From contig NZ_QJVD01000017.1 of NCBI RefSeq assembly GCF_003219815.1, forward strand, positions 1 through 64,000: a stretch of 64,000 bases of DNA. Direction: 5' to 3'. Source of the DNA: Arthrobacter livingstonensis. GTDB lineage: Bacteria > Actinomycetota > Actinomycetes > Actinomycetales > Micrococcaceae. The translations under genes were made by a program, and so were the position numbers. The notes under the pieces were generated by a model. It was not told the DNA's origin. It made no database searches and saw nothing but the letters and a program-made list of their open reading frames with translations. This document shows, piece after piece, positions 54,434 to 63,752 of this stretch (its first letter is position 1; each line of letters begins with the position of its first letter).

Positions 54434-54455
54434 ACTCGCCCCAAGGAAAGAACCC

Positions 54456-55430
54456 ATGAGCACGCCAACCGAGCTTTCCGAATCTGCCGCTCCCGGCTCC
54501 CGGGCAGGCAGCAACAAACCAGTGCGCCCGGCCAAGCCGGGGCGGGTCAAGCGGCTCTCCGGTCGGGACAAGGTGGTGCTGGGCATCATGGTGGGGATCC
54601 CGACCCTGGTGCAGCTTGCCTTTGTTTGGATTCCCACGCTGCTGTCCATCCTGCTGTCCTTCACCCGGTGGAACGGACTCGCACTCTCGGACATCCGCGC
54701 CGCCGGGCTGGCCAACTACAACTACGTATTCAACGACAGCCCCGCGTTTTGGCCGGCCGTCCAGCACAACATCCTATGGCTGCTGTTCCTGGCGGTGATT
54801 GCCACTCCGCTGGGCCTGCTCCTGGCTGTGCTGCTGGACCAGCAGATCCGCGGCAGCAAGATCTACCAGAGCATCTTCTTTGTCCCGGTCATGCTGTCCC
54901 TCGCCCTGGTGGGCATCATCTGGCAGCTGTTTTACCAAAAGGACAACGGCCTGCTGAACTTCCTCCTTGGCACGGCCGGGACCCCCCAGGCCGTGGACTG
55001 GTTTGGCGACTCCAACATCAACATCTGGGCGGCCCTGGTCGCTGCCACGTGGCGCCATGCCGGGTATGTCATGATCCTGTACCTGGCCGGGCTGAAAGGC
55101 GTGGACGCGACGCTGAAGGAAGCGGCATCCCTGGACGGCGCCAATGCAACCCAGACGTTCTTCCGCATCGTCTTTCCGGCCATGGCACCCATCAACATCG
55201 TCATTGTCGTGATCACCATCATCGAGTCGCTGCGGGCGTTCGACGTCGTCTGGGTCATCAACAAGGGGACCAACGGCCTGGAACTCATCAGCGCCCTGGT
55301 CATCACCTACTTGATCGGTGAAGGGCAGTCCATCGGTATTGGATCGGCCTTTGCCGTGATCCTGCTCGTCATTTCCCTGGTGCCCATCACCATCTACCTG
55401 TCCCGCACCTTCCGGAAGGAGAAGTTCTGA
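54456..55430 (+). CDS. Carbohydrate ABC transporter permease (MalF-like)
   Basis: A 324-residue inner-membrane protein with six to seven helices. LVGIIWQLFYQ and the cytoplasmic EAASLDGANATQTFFRIVFP (EAA loop) contact the ATPase. CCAAGGAAAG precedes the ATG. Its stop overlaps the next permease start (TGATG). No ATPase gene is in the operon, so a shared MsiK/UgpC-type ATPase encoded elsewhere is expected. Confidence 0.92.
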   Translation: MSTPTELSESAAPGSRAGSNKPVRPAKPGRVKRLSGRDKVVLGIMVGIPTLVQLAFVWIPTLLSILLSFTRWNGLALSDIRAAGLANYNYVFNDSPAFWPAVQHNILWLLFLAVIATPLGLLLAVLLDQQIRGSKIYQSIFFVPVMLSLALVGIIWQLFYQKDNGLLNFLLGTAGTPQAVDWFGDSNINIWAALVAATWRHAGYVMILYLAGLKGVDATLKEAASLDGANATQTFFRIVFPAMAPINIVIVVITIIESLRAFDVVWVINKGTNGLELISALVITYLIGEGQSIGIGSAFAVILLVISLVPITIYLSRTFRKEKF

Positions 55431-56329
55431 TGTCTGCTTCCACCACCAAACAGGCCAGGAACAGCATTGGCCATGGCCGCAGCCGGCCGCACTACGGCAC
55501 CCACATCTTCCTCACGGTCATGGCCGTCATGTGGATGGTTCCCCTGGGCTGGGCGCTGTTCACGGCGCTGCGGCCCAAGTCGGACACCGACAAGTACGGC
55601 TATTTCAGCCTGGGCGGCGCCTTTAACTTTGACAACTTTGCGCAGGCCTGGACCCAGGGCGGCTTTCCGCGTTACTTCATGAACTCGCTCATCATCACCG
55701 TGCCCACCATCATCCTGGTGCTGCTGTGCAGTTCCATGATGGCCTTTGCCGTCAGCCGCGTGAACTGGAAGTTCAACATTACGCTGCTGATCATGTTCAC
55801 GGCCGGCAACCTGCTTCCGCCGCAGGTCCTGGCCACCCCGCTCTTTGAGATGTTCAAGCTGATCCAGCTCCCCTACTGGTTCAGTGATTCGGGCAGCCTG
55901 CTCAACACCTACTTCTCGGTCATCATTGCCAACACCGCCTTCCAGATCGGCTTTTGCACGTTCGTGCTTTCCAACTACATGAAGGCACTCTCGGCGGACC
56001 TGACGGAGGCTGCGCTCGTGGACGGGGCCGGAATTTGGCGCCAGTACGTCTCCATCATCATGCCCCTGTGCAAGCCGGCCATCGCCGCCCTGGCCACACT
56101 GGAACTGATCTTCATCTACAACGACTACTTCTGGCCCCTCCTGTTCATCCAAAGCGGGGACCGGCTGCCCGTCACCACGGCCATCAACAACCTGCAGGGG
56201 ACGTTCCTGTCCAACTACAACCTGCTGGCCGCCGGCGCCACCATCACCGTCATCCCCACACTGGTCATTTACCTCGTGCTGCAACGGCAGTTTGTGGCCG
56301 GCCTGACACTCGGTTCCAGCAAGGGTTGA
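55430..56329 (+). CDS. Carbohydrate ABC transporter permease (MalG-like)
   Basis: A 299-residue permease partner with six helices. The EAA loop is TEAALVDGAGIWRQYVSIIMP. FIYNDYFWPLLFIQSGDRLPVTTAI and the C-terminal LQRQFVAGLTLGSSKG are typical of CUT1 second permeases. It is translationally coupled to the first permease. Confidence 0.93.
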   Translation: MSASTTKQARNSIGHGRSRPHYGTHIFLTVMAVMWMVPLGWALFTALRPKSDTDKYGYFSLGGAFNFDNFAQAWTQGGFPRYFMNSLIITVPTIILVLLCSSMMAFAVSRVNWKFNITLLIMFTAGNLLPPQVLATPLFEMFKLIQLPYWFSDSGSLLNTYFSVIIANTAFQIGFCTFVLSNYMKALSADLTEAALVDGAGIWRQYVSIIMPLCKPAIAALATLELIFIYNDYFWPLLFIQSGDRLPVTTAINNLQGTFLSNYNLLAAGATITVIPTLVIYLVLQRQFVAGLTLGSSKG

Positions 56330-56403
56330 GCGTCCACGTGAGAGCCGAGAAGCACATGAGAAACGTGAGAGCCGAGCCCGTCCCGCGAACCGAGGAGGCG
56401 CCC

Positions 56404-57195
56404 ATGCTGGCCGACGCCAGGCGCACCGAAATTGTGGCCACGGTTTCCCGTGAACGGGTGGTGCGGGCCTCCGACCTGGCCGAACTGTTCGGTGTCTCCC
56501 TGGTCACGGTCCGCCGTGACATCGAGGCCCTGGACGACGCCGGACTGGTCCAGAAAATCCACGGCGGCGCCAAGCTTCCCGGCGGGGCAGGAACGCACGA
56601 GCCGGGGTTCGAGCTCAAGTCCACCCAGGGCACGCTGGAAAAACAGGCCATCGCACAGGAGGCGCTGCTGCTGGTCCGGGACGGCATGGCGATAGGGCTC
56701 AGCGCCGGCACCACCACGTGGGCGCTGGCCAAGGCGCTGAGCACCCGCAAAAACCTCACCGTGGTGACGAACTCCGTTAAGATCGCCGATGTTTTCCAGG
56801 GTGCGGGATCCAGGGTTTCGGTGATTCTCACGGGCGGCGAGCGCACGCCGTCGGACGCCCTGGTGGGACCCATCGCCACACAGTCCGTGCGCTCGCTGCA
56901 CCTGGACGTGCTGTTCATGGGCGTGCACGGCGTGGACGCGGACGCCGGCTTCACCACACCGAACCTGCTCGAGGCCGAGATGGACCGGGCGCTGATCGAG
57001 GCGGCCCGCAAGGTGGTGGTGCTCGCCGACCACAGCAAATGGGGCACCGTGGGCATCAGCACCATCGCCTCCATGGACGACGTGGACGAGGTTATCAGCG
57101 ACGACGCCCTGGGCCTGGAGGCGCAGCGCATCCTGCGCGCACGTGTCGGCAAGCTGCGGCTGGTCAGCATCACCCCGCATTCACAGGTGTCATAG
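56404..57195 (+). CDS. DeoR-family transcriptional regulator
   Basis: A 263-residue regulator. The N-terminal helix-turn-helix is ASDLAELFGVSLVTVRRDIEALDDAGLV, followed by the HGGA hinge. The C-terminal sugar-phosphate-binding domain has IGLSAGTTTWALAKAL and ADHSKWG. It probably senses a phosphorylated sugar and controls the galactoside operon. GAGGAGG precedes the ATG. The frame is open upstream but without family character. Confidence 0.9.
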   Translation: MLADARRTEIVATVSRERVVRASDLAELFGVSLVTVRRDIEALDDAGLVQKIHGGAKLPGGAGTHEPGFELKSTQGTLEKQAIAQEALLLVRDGMAIGLSAGTTTWALAKALSTRKNLTVVTNSVKIADVFQGAGSRVSVILTGGERTPSDALVGPIATQSVRSLHLDVLFMGVHGVDADAGFTTPNLLEAEMDRALIEAARKVVVLADHSKWGTVGISTIASMDDVDEVISDDALGLEAQRILRARVGKLRLVSITPHSQVS

Positions 57196-57229
57196 GACCC
57201 CTGCCCCTATGAAACGACAGGAGTCACCC

Positions 57230-59368
57230 GTGCCAGCAATTTACCTACGTCAGGGCGGAACATCGCTCGTCATCGAGCTCGACGGCGGTTCCCCGCAAGT
57301 CCTGCACTGGGGAGCGGATCTGGGACCCGAGCTGCCGGACCTGGGAATCCTGGGCGACGCCGTCCCCCACTCGGCCCTGGACACGCCGGTGGCGCTGGGC
57401 CTGATCCCGCAGGCGTCGGCGGGGTGGCGCGGGCGTACCGGTCTGCGCGGGCACCGCATGGTGGACGGGCTCCCCGGGCCCGGGTTCTCCCCGCAGCTGC
57501 GCCTGCACGGCTGGTTCCACTACGGTGCCGAGGCCCGCGTTGAGCAGATGGACGAGGATCTGGGCCTGTCCGTGGTCACCACGCTGACCCTGCACGACGG
57601 AGGCCTGCTGGAATTCCGCCATGAGGTGGGGAACCGCGGCGGCACGGACTTTGCGCTCGAGGAACTGGCCGCCATTCTCCCCGTGGGCCCGGACGGCACC
57701 GAGATTCTTGACCTGACCGGGAGGTGGTGCCGCGAACGCCACCCGCAGCGGCGGCCGATCGGACAGGGCACGTGGGTGCGCAGCGGCCGCCACGGCCGGA
57801 CCGGGCACGACTCCTCCCTATTGATGGCGGTGGGAACCCCGGGTTTCGGGAACCGCCACGGCAAGGTATGGGCCGCACACTTTGGCTGGAGCGGGGATCA
57901 CGAACAATTTGTGGACACCGTGGCGGACGGGCGCACCGTGATGGGCGCGGCCGAGCTCCTGGGCTCGGGCGAAGTGGTGCTGGCACCGGGTGAAAAGTAT
58001 GTGACGCCGTCGTATTTTGGGGCGTATTCGGACCACGGCCTGGACGGCATCTCCGCAGCTTTTTACGCCTGGTTCCGGGCCCGCGGCCACCATCCGGCCA
58101 CGCCCCGGCCGGTGGTGCTCAACGTCTGGGAGGCCGTTTACTTCAACCACGACCTGGCCGTCTTGACCGAGCTGGCCGATTCCGCCTCGGAACTGGGCGT
58201 GGAGCGCTTTGTTCTCGACGACGGCTGGTTCCGGCACCGCCGCAACGACCTGGCGGGCCTGGGCGACTGGTACGTGGACGAGGGCCTGTGGCCGGACGGG
58301 CTGCACCCGCTGGTGGAGGCCGTCACCTCCCGCGGCCTGCAGTTCGGGCTATGGGTGGAACCGGAGATGGTCAATGGGGATTCCGACGTGGCCCGGGCCC
58401 ATCCCGATTGGATTGCAGGCCCCGTTCCCAGGCCCGACGCCGGGTCCCGGCTGCCGCTGCAGTGGCGGCACCAGCAGGTCCTGGACCTGGTGAACCCGGA
58501 AGCCTGGCAGTACATCTTCGACCGCCTCGACGCGATCTTGACCGAATATCCCATTGACTACCTCAAGTGGGACCAGAACCGGGACCTGGCCGAGATGGGC
58601 CATGACGGCCGGCCCAGCGTGCACCGCCAGACCCTTGCCGTGTACCGGCTGCTTGACGCGCTAAAGGCCGCCCACCCGGGCCTGGAAATTGAAAGCTGTT
58701 CCTCCGGCGGCGCGCGCGTGGACCTGGGCATCCTGGACCGGACGGACCGGATCTGGGCCTCGGACTGCAATGACGCGCTGGAACGCCAGACCATCCAGCG
58801 CTGGACGTCCCTGGTGGTGCCGCCGGAGCTGGTGGGATCGCACATCGGCCCCACCACCTCGCACACCACGGGGCGCACCCACGATCTCTCCTTCCGCGCC
58901 ATCACGGCCCTGTTTGGGCACTTTGGCCTGGAGTGGGACATCCGCCAGGTCGCGGGGGCCGAACGTGAGGAACTGCGCGCAGTCATTGGGCTGTACAAGA
59001 AGCACCGGGACCTCATTCACACCGGCCAAATGGTGCGCGCGGACGTCCCGGACCCGTCCCTGATGCTGCAGGGCGTGGTGGCCGGGGACGGCGCCCGGGC
59101 ACTGTTCACGCTCGCGGCGGTGTCGACGTCGTTCTCGGAGCAGCCGGGGCGGGTGGCCCTTCCCGGCCTCTCCCCGGACAGGCTGTACCGGGTGGCGCTG
59201 TGCTATCCGGGGACGGAGGCGGCCGGCGCCACCTTTGTGCAAACGGCCCCGCCGGCATGGCTGGCCGACGGTGCCCTGGCGTCGGGGCGGTTCCTGGCCG
59301 AGGTGGGGCTGCCCATGCCGATCCTGAACCCGGAGCATGCCATCCTGCTGGAGGTCACGGCTCGCTAA
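57230..59368 (+). CDS. Alpha-galactosidase (glycoside hydrolase family 36)
   Basis: A 712-residue enzyme with N-terminal beta-sandwich, TIM barrel and C-terminal beta domain. IDYLKWDQNRDL carries the nucleophilic Asp, and CSSGGARVDLGILDRTDRIWASDCND the acid/base Asp. FVLDDGWFRHRRND is the barrel substrate site. It should hydrolyse melibiose, raffinose or galactomannan side chains in the cytoplasm. The GTG at 57230 has AGGAG 7 nt upstream; an in-frame ATG at 57209 lacks a site. Its end overlaps a convergent gene by 14 bp. Confidence 0.94.
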   Translation: MPAIYLRQGGTSLVIELDGGSPQVLHWGADLGPELPDLGILGDAVPHSALDTPVALGLIPQASAGWRGRTGLRGHRMVDGLPGPGFSPQLRLHGWFHYGAEARVEQMDEDLGLSVVTTLTLHDGGLLEFRHEVGNRGGTDFALEELAAILPVGPDGTEILDLTGRWCRERHPQRRPIGQGTWVRSGRHGRTGHDSSLLMAVGTPGFGNRHGKVWAAHFGWSGDHEQFVDTVADGRTVMGAAELLGSGEVVLAPGEKYVTPSYFGAYSDHGLDGISAAFYAWFRARGHHPATPRPVVLNVWEAVYFNHDLAVLTELADSASELGVERFVLDDGWFRHRRNDLAGLGDWYVDEGLWPDGLHPLVEAVTSRGLQFGLWVEPEMVNGDSDVARAHPDWIAGPVPRPDAGSRLPLQWRHQQVLDLVNPEAWQYIFDRLDAILTEYPIDYLKWDQNRDLAEMGHDGRPSVHRQTLAVYRLLDALKAAHPGLEIESCSSGGARVDLGILDRTDRIWASDCNDALERQTIQRWTSLVVPPELVGSHIGPTTSHTTGRTHDLSFRAITALFGHFGLEWDIRQVAGAEREELRAVIGLYKKHRDLIHTGQMVRADVPDPSLMLQGVVAGDGARALFTLAAVSTSFSEQPGRVALPGLSPDRLYRVALCYPGTEAAGATFVQTAPPAWLADGALASGRFLAEVGLPMPILNPEHAILLEVTAR

Positions 59369-59942
59369 TGGGGCTGCGCGCGCGTTTCCGGCGCCCGCCG
59401 CGGGCCGGCGGCGTTGGTTTGGCCGCCAGCAGCACTTCGGCTTGGCGCAACATCGCCGGTGCGGGCGCGGCGTTGGCCGGCCCGGAAGCGGGCGGCACCG
59501 CGCCATCGCGCGCCGCGCCATCACCGCGGGCGGAATCGTCCCGGGCGGAATCGTCCCGGGCGGAATCGTCCCGGGGCGCTGCTCCTTGATGCACCGCGTT
59601 CCTCCGGGGCGCCGGGGCGCCGCCGTCGAGCCCTTCCTTGATGCTCCACGCGATCGCATCAAATAAGGCGGCATCCTCGGGGGCAGCGAGGCTGCTGGTT
59701 TTCAGGCTGGTGAGCACGATCAGGCCGGCAAGTTGTCGGTCGCTGCCGGTGTCCAGGGCGGATTCAATGGCCCATTGCGCCCGGGCCCACCATTGGTCGC
59801 GCCGGTCTGCGTCGAGGGCCTGGCGGTAGGCGAGATAGGCGACCAGTGCCGTAACAAACACCCCGGCGACGGAGATGACGGGCAGCCAGTCCTGGACCCA
59901 TGTTCCCAGGTCCGCAAGTTGCCGTCCCCACCATGTGTCCAT
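59355..59942 (-). CDS. Hypothetical membrane-anchored protein with DDSAR repeats
   Basis: A 195-residue protein, family not recognised. One membrane helix near the N-terminus (LPVISVAGVFVTALVAYLAY) is followed by a helical cytoplasmic region (RRDQWWARAQWAIESALDTG, LTSLKTSSLAAPEDAALFDAIAW). The C-terminal third is low complexity, with three DDSAR units from a 15-bp repeat. The first 110 residues resemble small actinobacterial membrane proteins of unknown role. It is convergent with the alpha-galactosidase gene and divergent from aroQ. Confidence 0.65.
   Translation of the reverse strand: MDTWWGRQLADLGTWVQDWLPVISVAGVFVTALVAYLAYRQALDADRRDQWWARAQWAIESALDTGSDRQLAGLIVLTSLKTSSLAAPEDAALFDAIAWSIKEGLDGGAPAPRRNAVHQGAAPRDDSARDDSARDDSARGDGAARDGAVPPASGPANAAPAPAMLRQAEVLLAAKPTPPARGGRRKRARSPISEP
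59527..59571. repeat. 3 x 15-bp tandem repeat in the hypothetical membrane protein
   Basis: The unit cgggcggaatcgtcc begins at 59527, 59542 and 59557. It encodes DDSAR units on the minus strand. In-frame copy variation between strains is likely. Confidence 0.85.
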
Positions 59943-60002
59943 AGCCGCATCCTACCGCCGGACCATCCCGCCGCGGTGCGGATCGTGCGGCATGATTAAG
60001 CC

Positions 60003-60482
60003 ATGACTCCCACAACCGACGCCCCCGCGCGTTCCAGCAGCGCGGCCCGCGGCGAACTGCTCATACTCAACGGCCCCAACCTGAACCTGCTGGGTACCCG
60101 CGAACCTGCCATTTACGGCAGCGCCACACTCGATGACGTCGCCGGGCTCGTCACGTCGGCCGCCAACGCGGCCGGATTCAGCGCCGTCTGCATCCAGTCC
60201 AACCACGAGGGCGAGCTGGTGGACGCCATTCACGCGGCCCGCGGCACGGCGGTGGGCATCATCATCAACGCCGGCGCCTACACGCACACGTCAGTGGCCA
60301 TCCGGGACGCGATAGCCGCCGTCGAGCTTCCCGCTGTGGAGGTGCACATTTCCAATGTGCACAAGCGCGAGGAGTTCCGCCACCATTCCTACCTGTCAGC
60401 CGTCGTCGACGCCGTCATCGTGGGCGCCGGCATCCACGGCTATGCCATGGCGGTCAGCTACTTGGACAACGTTCTGGCCTAG
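60003..60482 (+). CDS. aroQ: Type II 3-dehydroquinate dehydratase
   Basis: A 159-residue dodecameric-type enzyme of the shikimate pathway, converting 3-dehydroquinate to 3-dehydroshikimate. [20 protein letters not shown] is the N-terminal signature with the catalytic Arg and Tyr. [29 protein letters not shown] and [19 protein letters not shown] complete the active site. Convergent with the MarP-like protease, 6 bp between stops. Confidence 0.96.
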   Translation: MTPTTDAPARSSSAARGELLILNGPNLNLLGTREPAIYGSATLDDVAGLVTSAANAAGFSAVCIQSNHEGELVDAIHAARGTAVGIIINAGAYTHTSVAIRDAIAAVELPAVEVHISNVHKREEFRHHSYLSAVVDAVIVGAGIHGYAMAVSYLDNVLA

Positions 60483-60488
60483 CTGGCG

Positions 60489-61673
60489 TCACTTGACGCT
60501 GCAGCTGCCCGAGCCCACGGAGCTGCTCAGCATGGGTGCCGCCGCGATGACTGGAGCCACCTCGGTCATGGTGAACGCGAAGCCCACGGGCTCGGACGTG
60601 GTGGACTTGGCGAAAACCACGCCCACCACGCGGCCGGAGGTGTCCAGCAGCGGGCCGCCGGAGTTGCCTGACTGGATGTTTCCGGCCAGCTGATAGATGT
60701 CCAGCAGCGACTTCTGCTTGCCGGTGATGTCCGGGACCAGCATTGGCCCGCTGGACAGTACCGTGGCGGGACGCACCTGGAGCGGGCCACCCAGCGGGTA
60801 GCCGGCAAACGCCGCCTTGGAGTTGCCGTGCAGGGTCGCGGCAGTGGACAGTGGGGCCACGTTGAGGCCGTCGACGGCGAGAATGGCCAGGTCCTTGACG
60901 GGATCAAAATAGACCACCCGGGCCGGGAGCGAACCTTGCGCCTGCGTGGCCACCACGGGCATGGAAACTCCGGAGACCACGTGCGCATTGGTCATGACGC
61001 GGTTGGGTGCGATGACAAAGCCGCTGCCGGTCTGGTTCTGCCCGCACTGGAAGGCGGTGCCGGAGATTTTCAGGACGGACTTCGCCGCATTGGTCCAGGC
61101 GGGGGTGTTGGTGCTGGAATTGGGCGCGGCGACCTGGACGTTGGGGCCGGCCGGGTTCAGCAGCTGCGGAATTCCCTCATCCAGGACCAGGGACCGCATT
61201 TGGGCTGCCGCGGCCTTGACGGGGTTAGGCGTCCAGTCGTCGATCTTGGAAATCACCACGGAGCCGCTGAGCTGCTTCGACACTGCCGGGATGCCCAGAT
61301 TGGTGACGCCAAAGGCGAGGATGGAGATGACCACCGCACCCACGACAAGATTGAGCGCGCCGCCCAGGAGCCGGTTCACGGTGCGGACGGGGCCGAACTT
61401 GACCCGTTTGCCAATGGCCCGGCCTATCCTGATTCCGACGGCGTGGCCGGCGGCAATCAAGATGATGGTGGCTCCAATGACAAACACCGTCCGCCACCCG
61501 GGGCCAGGAGCGTGGCCGCTGACGAAGGGTGCGGCGAAGAACGCCCCGACGGCACCGGCAACAAAGCCCACCAGCCCGCCCAGGCTCACCACGAGGCCCG
61601 CGCTGAGCCCGTATATTAGCTGCCACAACAGCCACAGAATCAGGGCCACATCAAGCCAGGAGAAACCAAACAC
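60489..61673 (-). CDS. marP: Membrane serine protease, MarP-like (CvpA domain plus trypsin-like domain)
   Basis: A 394-residue protein. Four membrane helices at the N-terminus form a CvpA-like domain (VALILWLLWQLIYGLSAGL). The periplasmic protease domain has the triad MTNAHVVSG (His), VKDLAILAVDG (Asp) and QSGNSGGPL (Ser). A Cys (QCGQ) and the C-terminal GSCS may form a disulphide, as in MarP. The M. tuberculosis MarP (Rv3671c) is needed for acid resistance. The GTG at 61673 starts the first helix. Confidence 0.9.
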   Translation of the reverse strand: MFGFSWLDVALILWLLWQLIYGLSAGLVVSLGGLVGFVAGAVGAFFAAPFVSGHAPGPGWRTVFVIGATIILIAAGHAVGIRIGRAIGKRVKFGPVRTVNRLLGGALNLVVGAVVISILAFGVTNLGIPAVSKQLSGSVVISKIDDWTPNPVKAAAAQMRSLVLDEGIPQLLNPAGPNVQVAAPNSSTNTPAWTNAAKSVLKISGTAFQCGQNQTGSGFVIAPNRVMTNAHVVSGVSMPVVATQAQGSLPARVVYFDPVKDLAILAVDGLNVAPLSTAATLHGNSKAAFAGYPLGGPLQVRPATVLSSGPMLVPDITGKQKSLLDIYQLAGNIQSGNSGGPLLDTSGRVVGVVFAKSTTSEPVGFAFTMTEVAPVIAAAPMLSSSVGSGSCSVK

Positions 61674-61898
61674 CGTGTCTCCGCCCTCCAGGCACCCGCC
61701 CAAGTCTCTTCCGCAGGCCACCGGATGGCACCTGCTCCGCACATATTACCGGGACAATCCGTGCAATCCCTGTGTCCGATTGCGGTAGAACCCCGATCGG
61801 GAACGCCGCGAATGCCAAATTGGTCACAAAAGCTGGAAAGTTCTGAAAGAATCAGTAACAGGTCCCAATAGTTTAGATACATATTTCAAGGAGATTTC

Positions 61899-62576
61899 AT
61901 GGACATCGAGGTACTGCGCCGCGCACCACTTTTCACCACACTCGACGACGAGGCCTTCCGGCTGCTGACCGACGAGCTGACCGAGGTGGACCTCTCCCGT
62001 GGCGCCTCCGTTTTCCGTGAGGGCGACCAGGGCGACCAGCTGTATTTCATCGTCTCCGGCAAGGTGAAGCTGGGCCGCACCTCCCCTGACGGCCGCGAAT
62101 CCCTCGTGGCCATCCTGGGCCCGGGCGAGCTTTTTGGCGAAATGGCACTCTTTGATCCGGCCCCGCGCAGCACCACCGCCACGGCCGTTTCCGAGACCCG
62201 CCTGGCTGGGTTGAAGAACGAATCGCTCAACGCCCTGCTGCGCAACCGCCCCGAGGTGTCCATGCAGCTGCTGCAGGCCCTGGCACGCCGCCTGCGCCGC
62301 ACGAACGACAACCTCTCGGACCTGGTGTTCTCGGACGTCCCCGGCCGCGTGGCCAAGGCCATCCTGGACCTCGCGGACCGCTTTGGCCGTCCGGCCACGG
62401 ACGGCATCCTGGTTGCCCACGAACTTACGCAGGAAGAACTCGCCCAGCTGGTCGGCGCATCCCGCGAAACCGTCAACAAGGCGCTGGCCGAATTCGTCCA
62501 GCGTGGCTGGCTCCGCCTGGAGGCCCGCGCCGTCGTCATCCTGGACGTCAACCGCCTGCGCCAGCGCTCCCGCTAG
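61899..62576 (+). CDS. crp: Crp/Fnr-family transcriptional regulator (GlxR/Crp-like)
   Basis: A 225-residue regulator. The N-terminal cyclic-nucleotide domain includes GRESLVAILGPGELFGEMALFDPAPRSTTATA, with the phosphate-binding PRS. A dimer helix follows, then the helix-turn-helix TQEELAQLVGASRETVNKALAEF. It fits the global cAMP-responsive Crp/GlxR of actinobacteria, which controls carbon use. AAGGAG lies 5 nt before the ATG. TTGGTCACA upstream (61820-61828) could be half of an autoregulatory site. Confidence 0.93.
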   Translation: MDIEVLRRAPLFTTLDDEAFRLLTDELTEVDLSRGASVFREGDQGDQLYFIVSGKVKLGRTSPDGRESLVAILGPGELFGEMALFDPAPRSTTATAVSETRLAGLKNESLNALLRNRPEVSMQLLQALARRLRRTNDNLSDLVFSDVPGRVAKAILDLADRFGRPATDGILVAHELTQEELAQLVGASRETVNKALAEFVQRGWLRLEARAVVILDVNRLRQRSR

Positions 62577-62628
62577 ACTGCGCAACATTGAGGGGTGGAC
62601 CACCACGATGGTGCTCCGCCCCTCCCCC

Positions 62629-62784
62629 GACGCCGTATCACCTTTGGCGCCATTTCTGCCGACGCCGTATCACCTTTGGTTGCGATTTCAAGAACGCGGT
62701 ATCACCTGCCGCTCACCGCCTCGGGTGATGCGTGCTTTGGTGATACCGCGTTCTGGAAAAGTGGACCAAAGGTGATACGGCGTC
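62629..62784. repeat. Palindromic repeat element between convergent genes (copy 2)
   Basis: Direct units gacgccgtatcacctttgg at 62629 and 62661 (32 bp apart) and a degenerate unit at 62693-62705 are followed by inverted units at 62735-62752 and 62765-62784. Length and spacing match copy 1 (25329-25484). It fills the gap between crp and the NUDIX gene. Confidence 0.85.
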
Positions 62785-62807
62785 GGTGATGCGGCGGCTC
62801 CTTACGG

Positions 62808-63752
62808 CTACCGCTCGCGGCAGGCTGCCCCTTCGGACGCCGGCGCCGCCTGGACCTCCAGCTCAAAGTTGCCGTCGGGTTCGGCGACCAGGGCGGGCTG
62901 GTATTCGTTGATGGGGCGCTTGTGGCTAAGGTAGGCGATGCAGCCGCGGGCCGCACCAAGCTTCTCCAGGATGATTTCCACCCCGGGCACCACCAGCTCG
63001 CCCAGCGTCAGCCCGGCCGTGGTGTCCACGCCGATCTCGTCGCCCAAGGCGGACGTGGAGCGCGCCGCGAGGATGTCGGCGGCGCACACCCACCGTCCCC
63101 AAACACCCTTGCTGGAGAGCAGCTGCGGTTCCTGACTCACTGGGCGGGCGGCAGCGAAGTAGCGGGTGTCAAAGCGGCGGTGGGCAAAGTCAGGGCTGAG
63201 CCAGTGGCTCAGCGGCTTAAGCAGGTCGGTGCGCAGTGCAAGCCCGCGCCGCTCCAGCAGACTGGCGAACGGGACGTCCTGCGCGGCAAGGGCCTCACGC
63301 GCCTTCATCCACTCCGGCCCGGAAACCCCCTCAACCAGGGACGTTGCATCCGGCCCGGCCAGGAGGATGCCGGTTTCTTCAAAAGTTTCCCGGATGGCTG
63401 CCACCACGTGGCGTTTCGCCGCGTCAACGTTGGCGGTCCCCAGGCTCTTGGCCCACTGCGTCGGCGAGGGGCCCACCCAGTCGGTGACGTCGTCGTCCGC
63501 GGGTTCAACGGTGCCGCCGGGAAATGCCACCAGGCCCAGCGGCGACCCGCCGGGACGGTAGGTCATGAACGTCCGCAACCCGGTGGGGCTGTCCTTCAAC
63601 AGCACCACCGAGGACGCGGAACGGGGTTTACTGGGGGTGCGTGCGCCAAACTCAACCCAGGCCTCGGCGGCTTCGCGCTGGCCGGCGTTCAGCGGAAAGA
63701 TCCGCTTGATTGCGGGCCGGGGGCCCGCAGGGGTGTTACTGAAATTCGGCAA
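62808..63752 (-). CDS. NUDIX hydrolase with an extended box region
   Basis: A 314-residue protein. GLVAFPGGTVEPADDD is the box start, but about 35 residues (WVGPSPTQWAKSLG onward) intervene before HVVAAIRETFEETGILLAG. This split NUDIX layout is typical of the NUDT19/NUDT7-like group acting on CoA esters. A helical C-terminal domain follows. The TTG start at 63752 overlaps the RidA stop by 17 bp, so the two are coupled. Confidence 0.85.
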   Translation of the reverse strand: MPNFSNTPAGPRPAIKRIFPLNAGQREAAEAWVEFGARTPSKPRSASSVVLLKDSPTGLRTFMTYRPGGSPLGLVAFPGGTVEPADDDVTDWVGPSPTQWAKSLGTANVDAAKRHVVAAIRETFEETGILLAGPDATSLVEGVSGPEWMKAREALAAQDVPFASLLERRGLALRTDLLKPLSHWLSPDFAHRRFDTRYFAAARPVSQEPQLLSSKGVWGRWVCAADILAARSTSALGDEIGVDTTAGLTLGELVVPGVEIILEKLGAARGCIAYLSHKRPINEYQPALVAEPDGNFELEVQAAPASEGAACRER

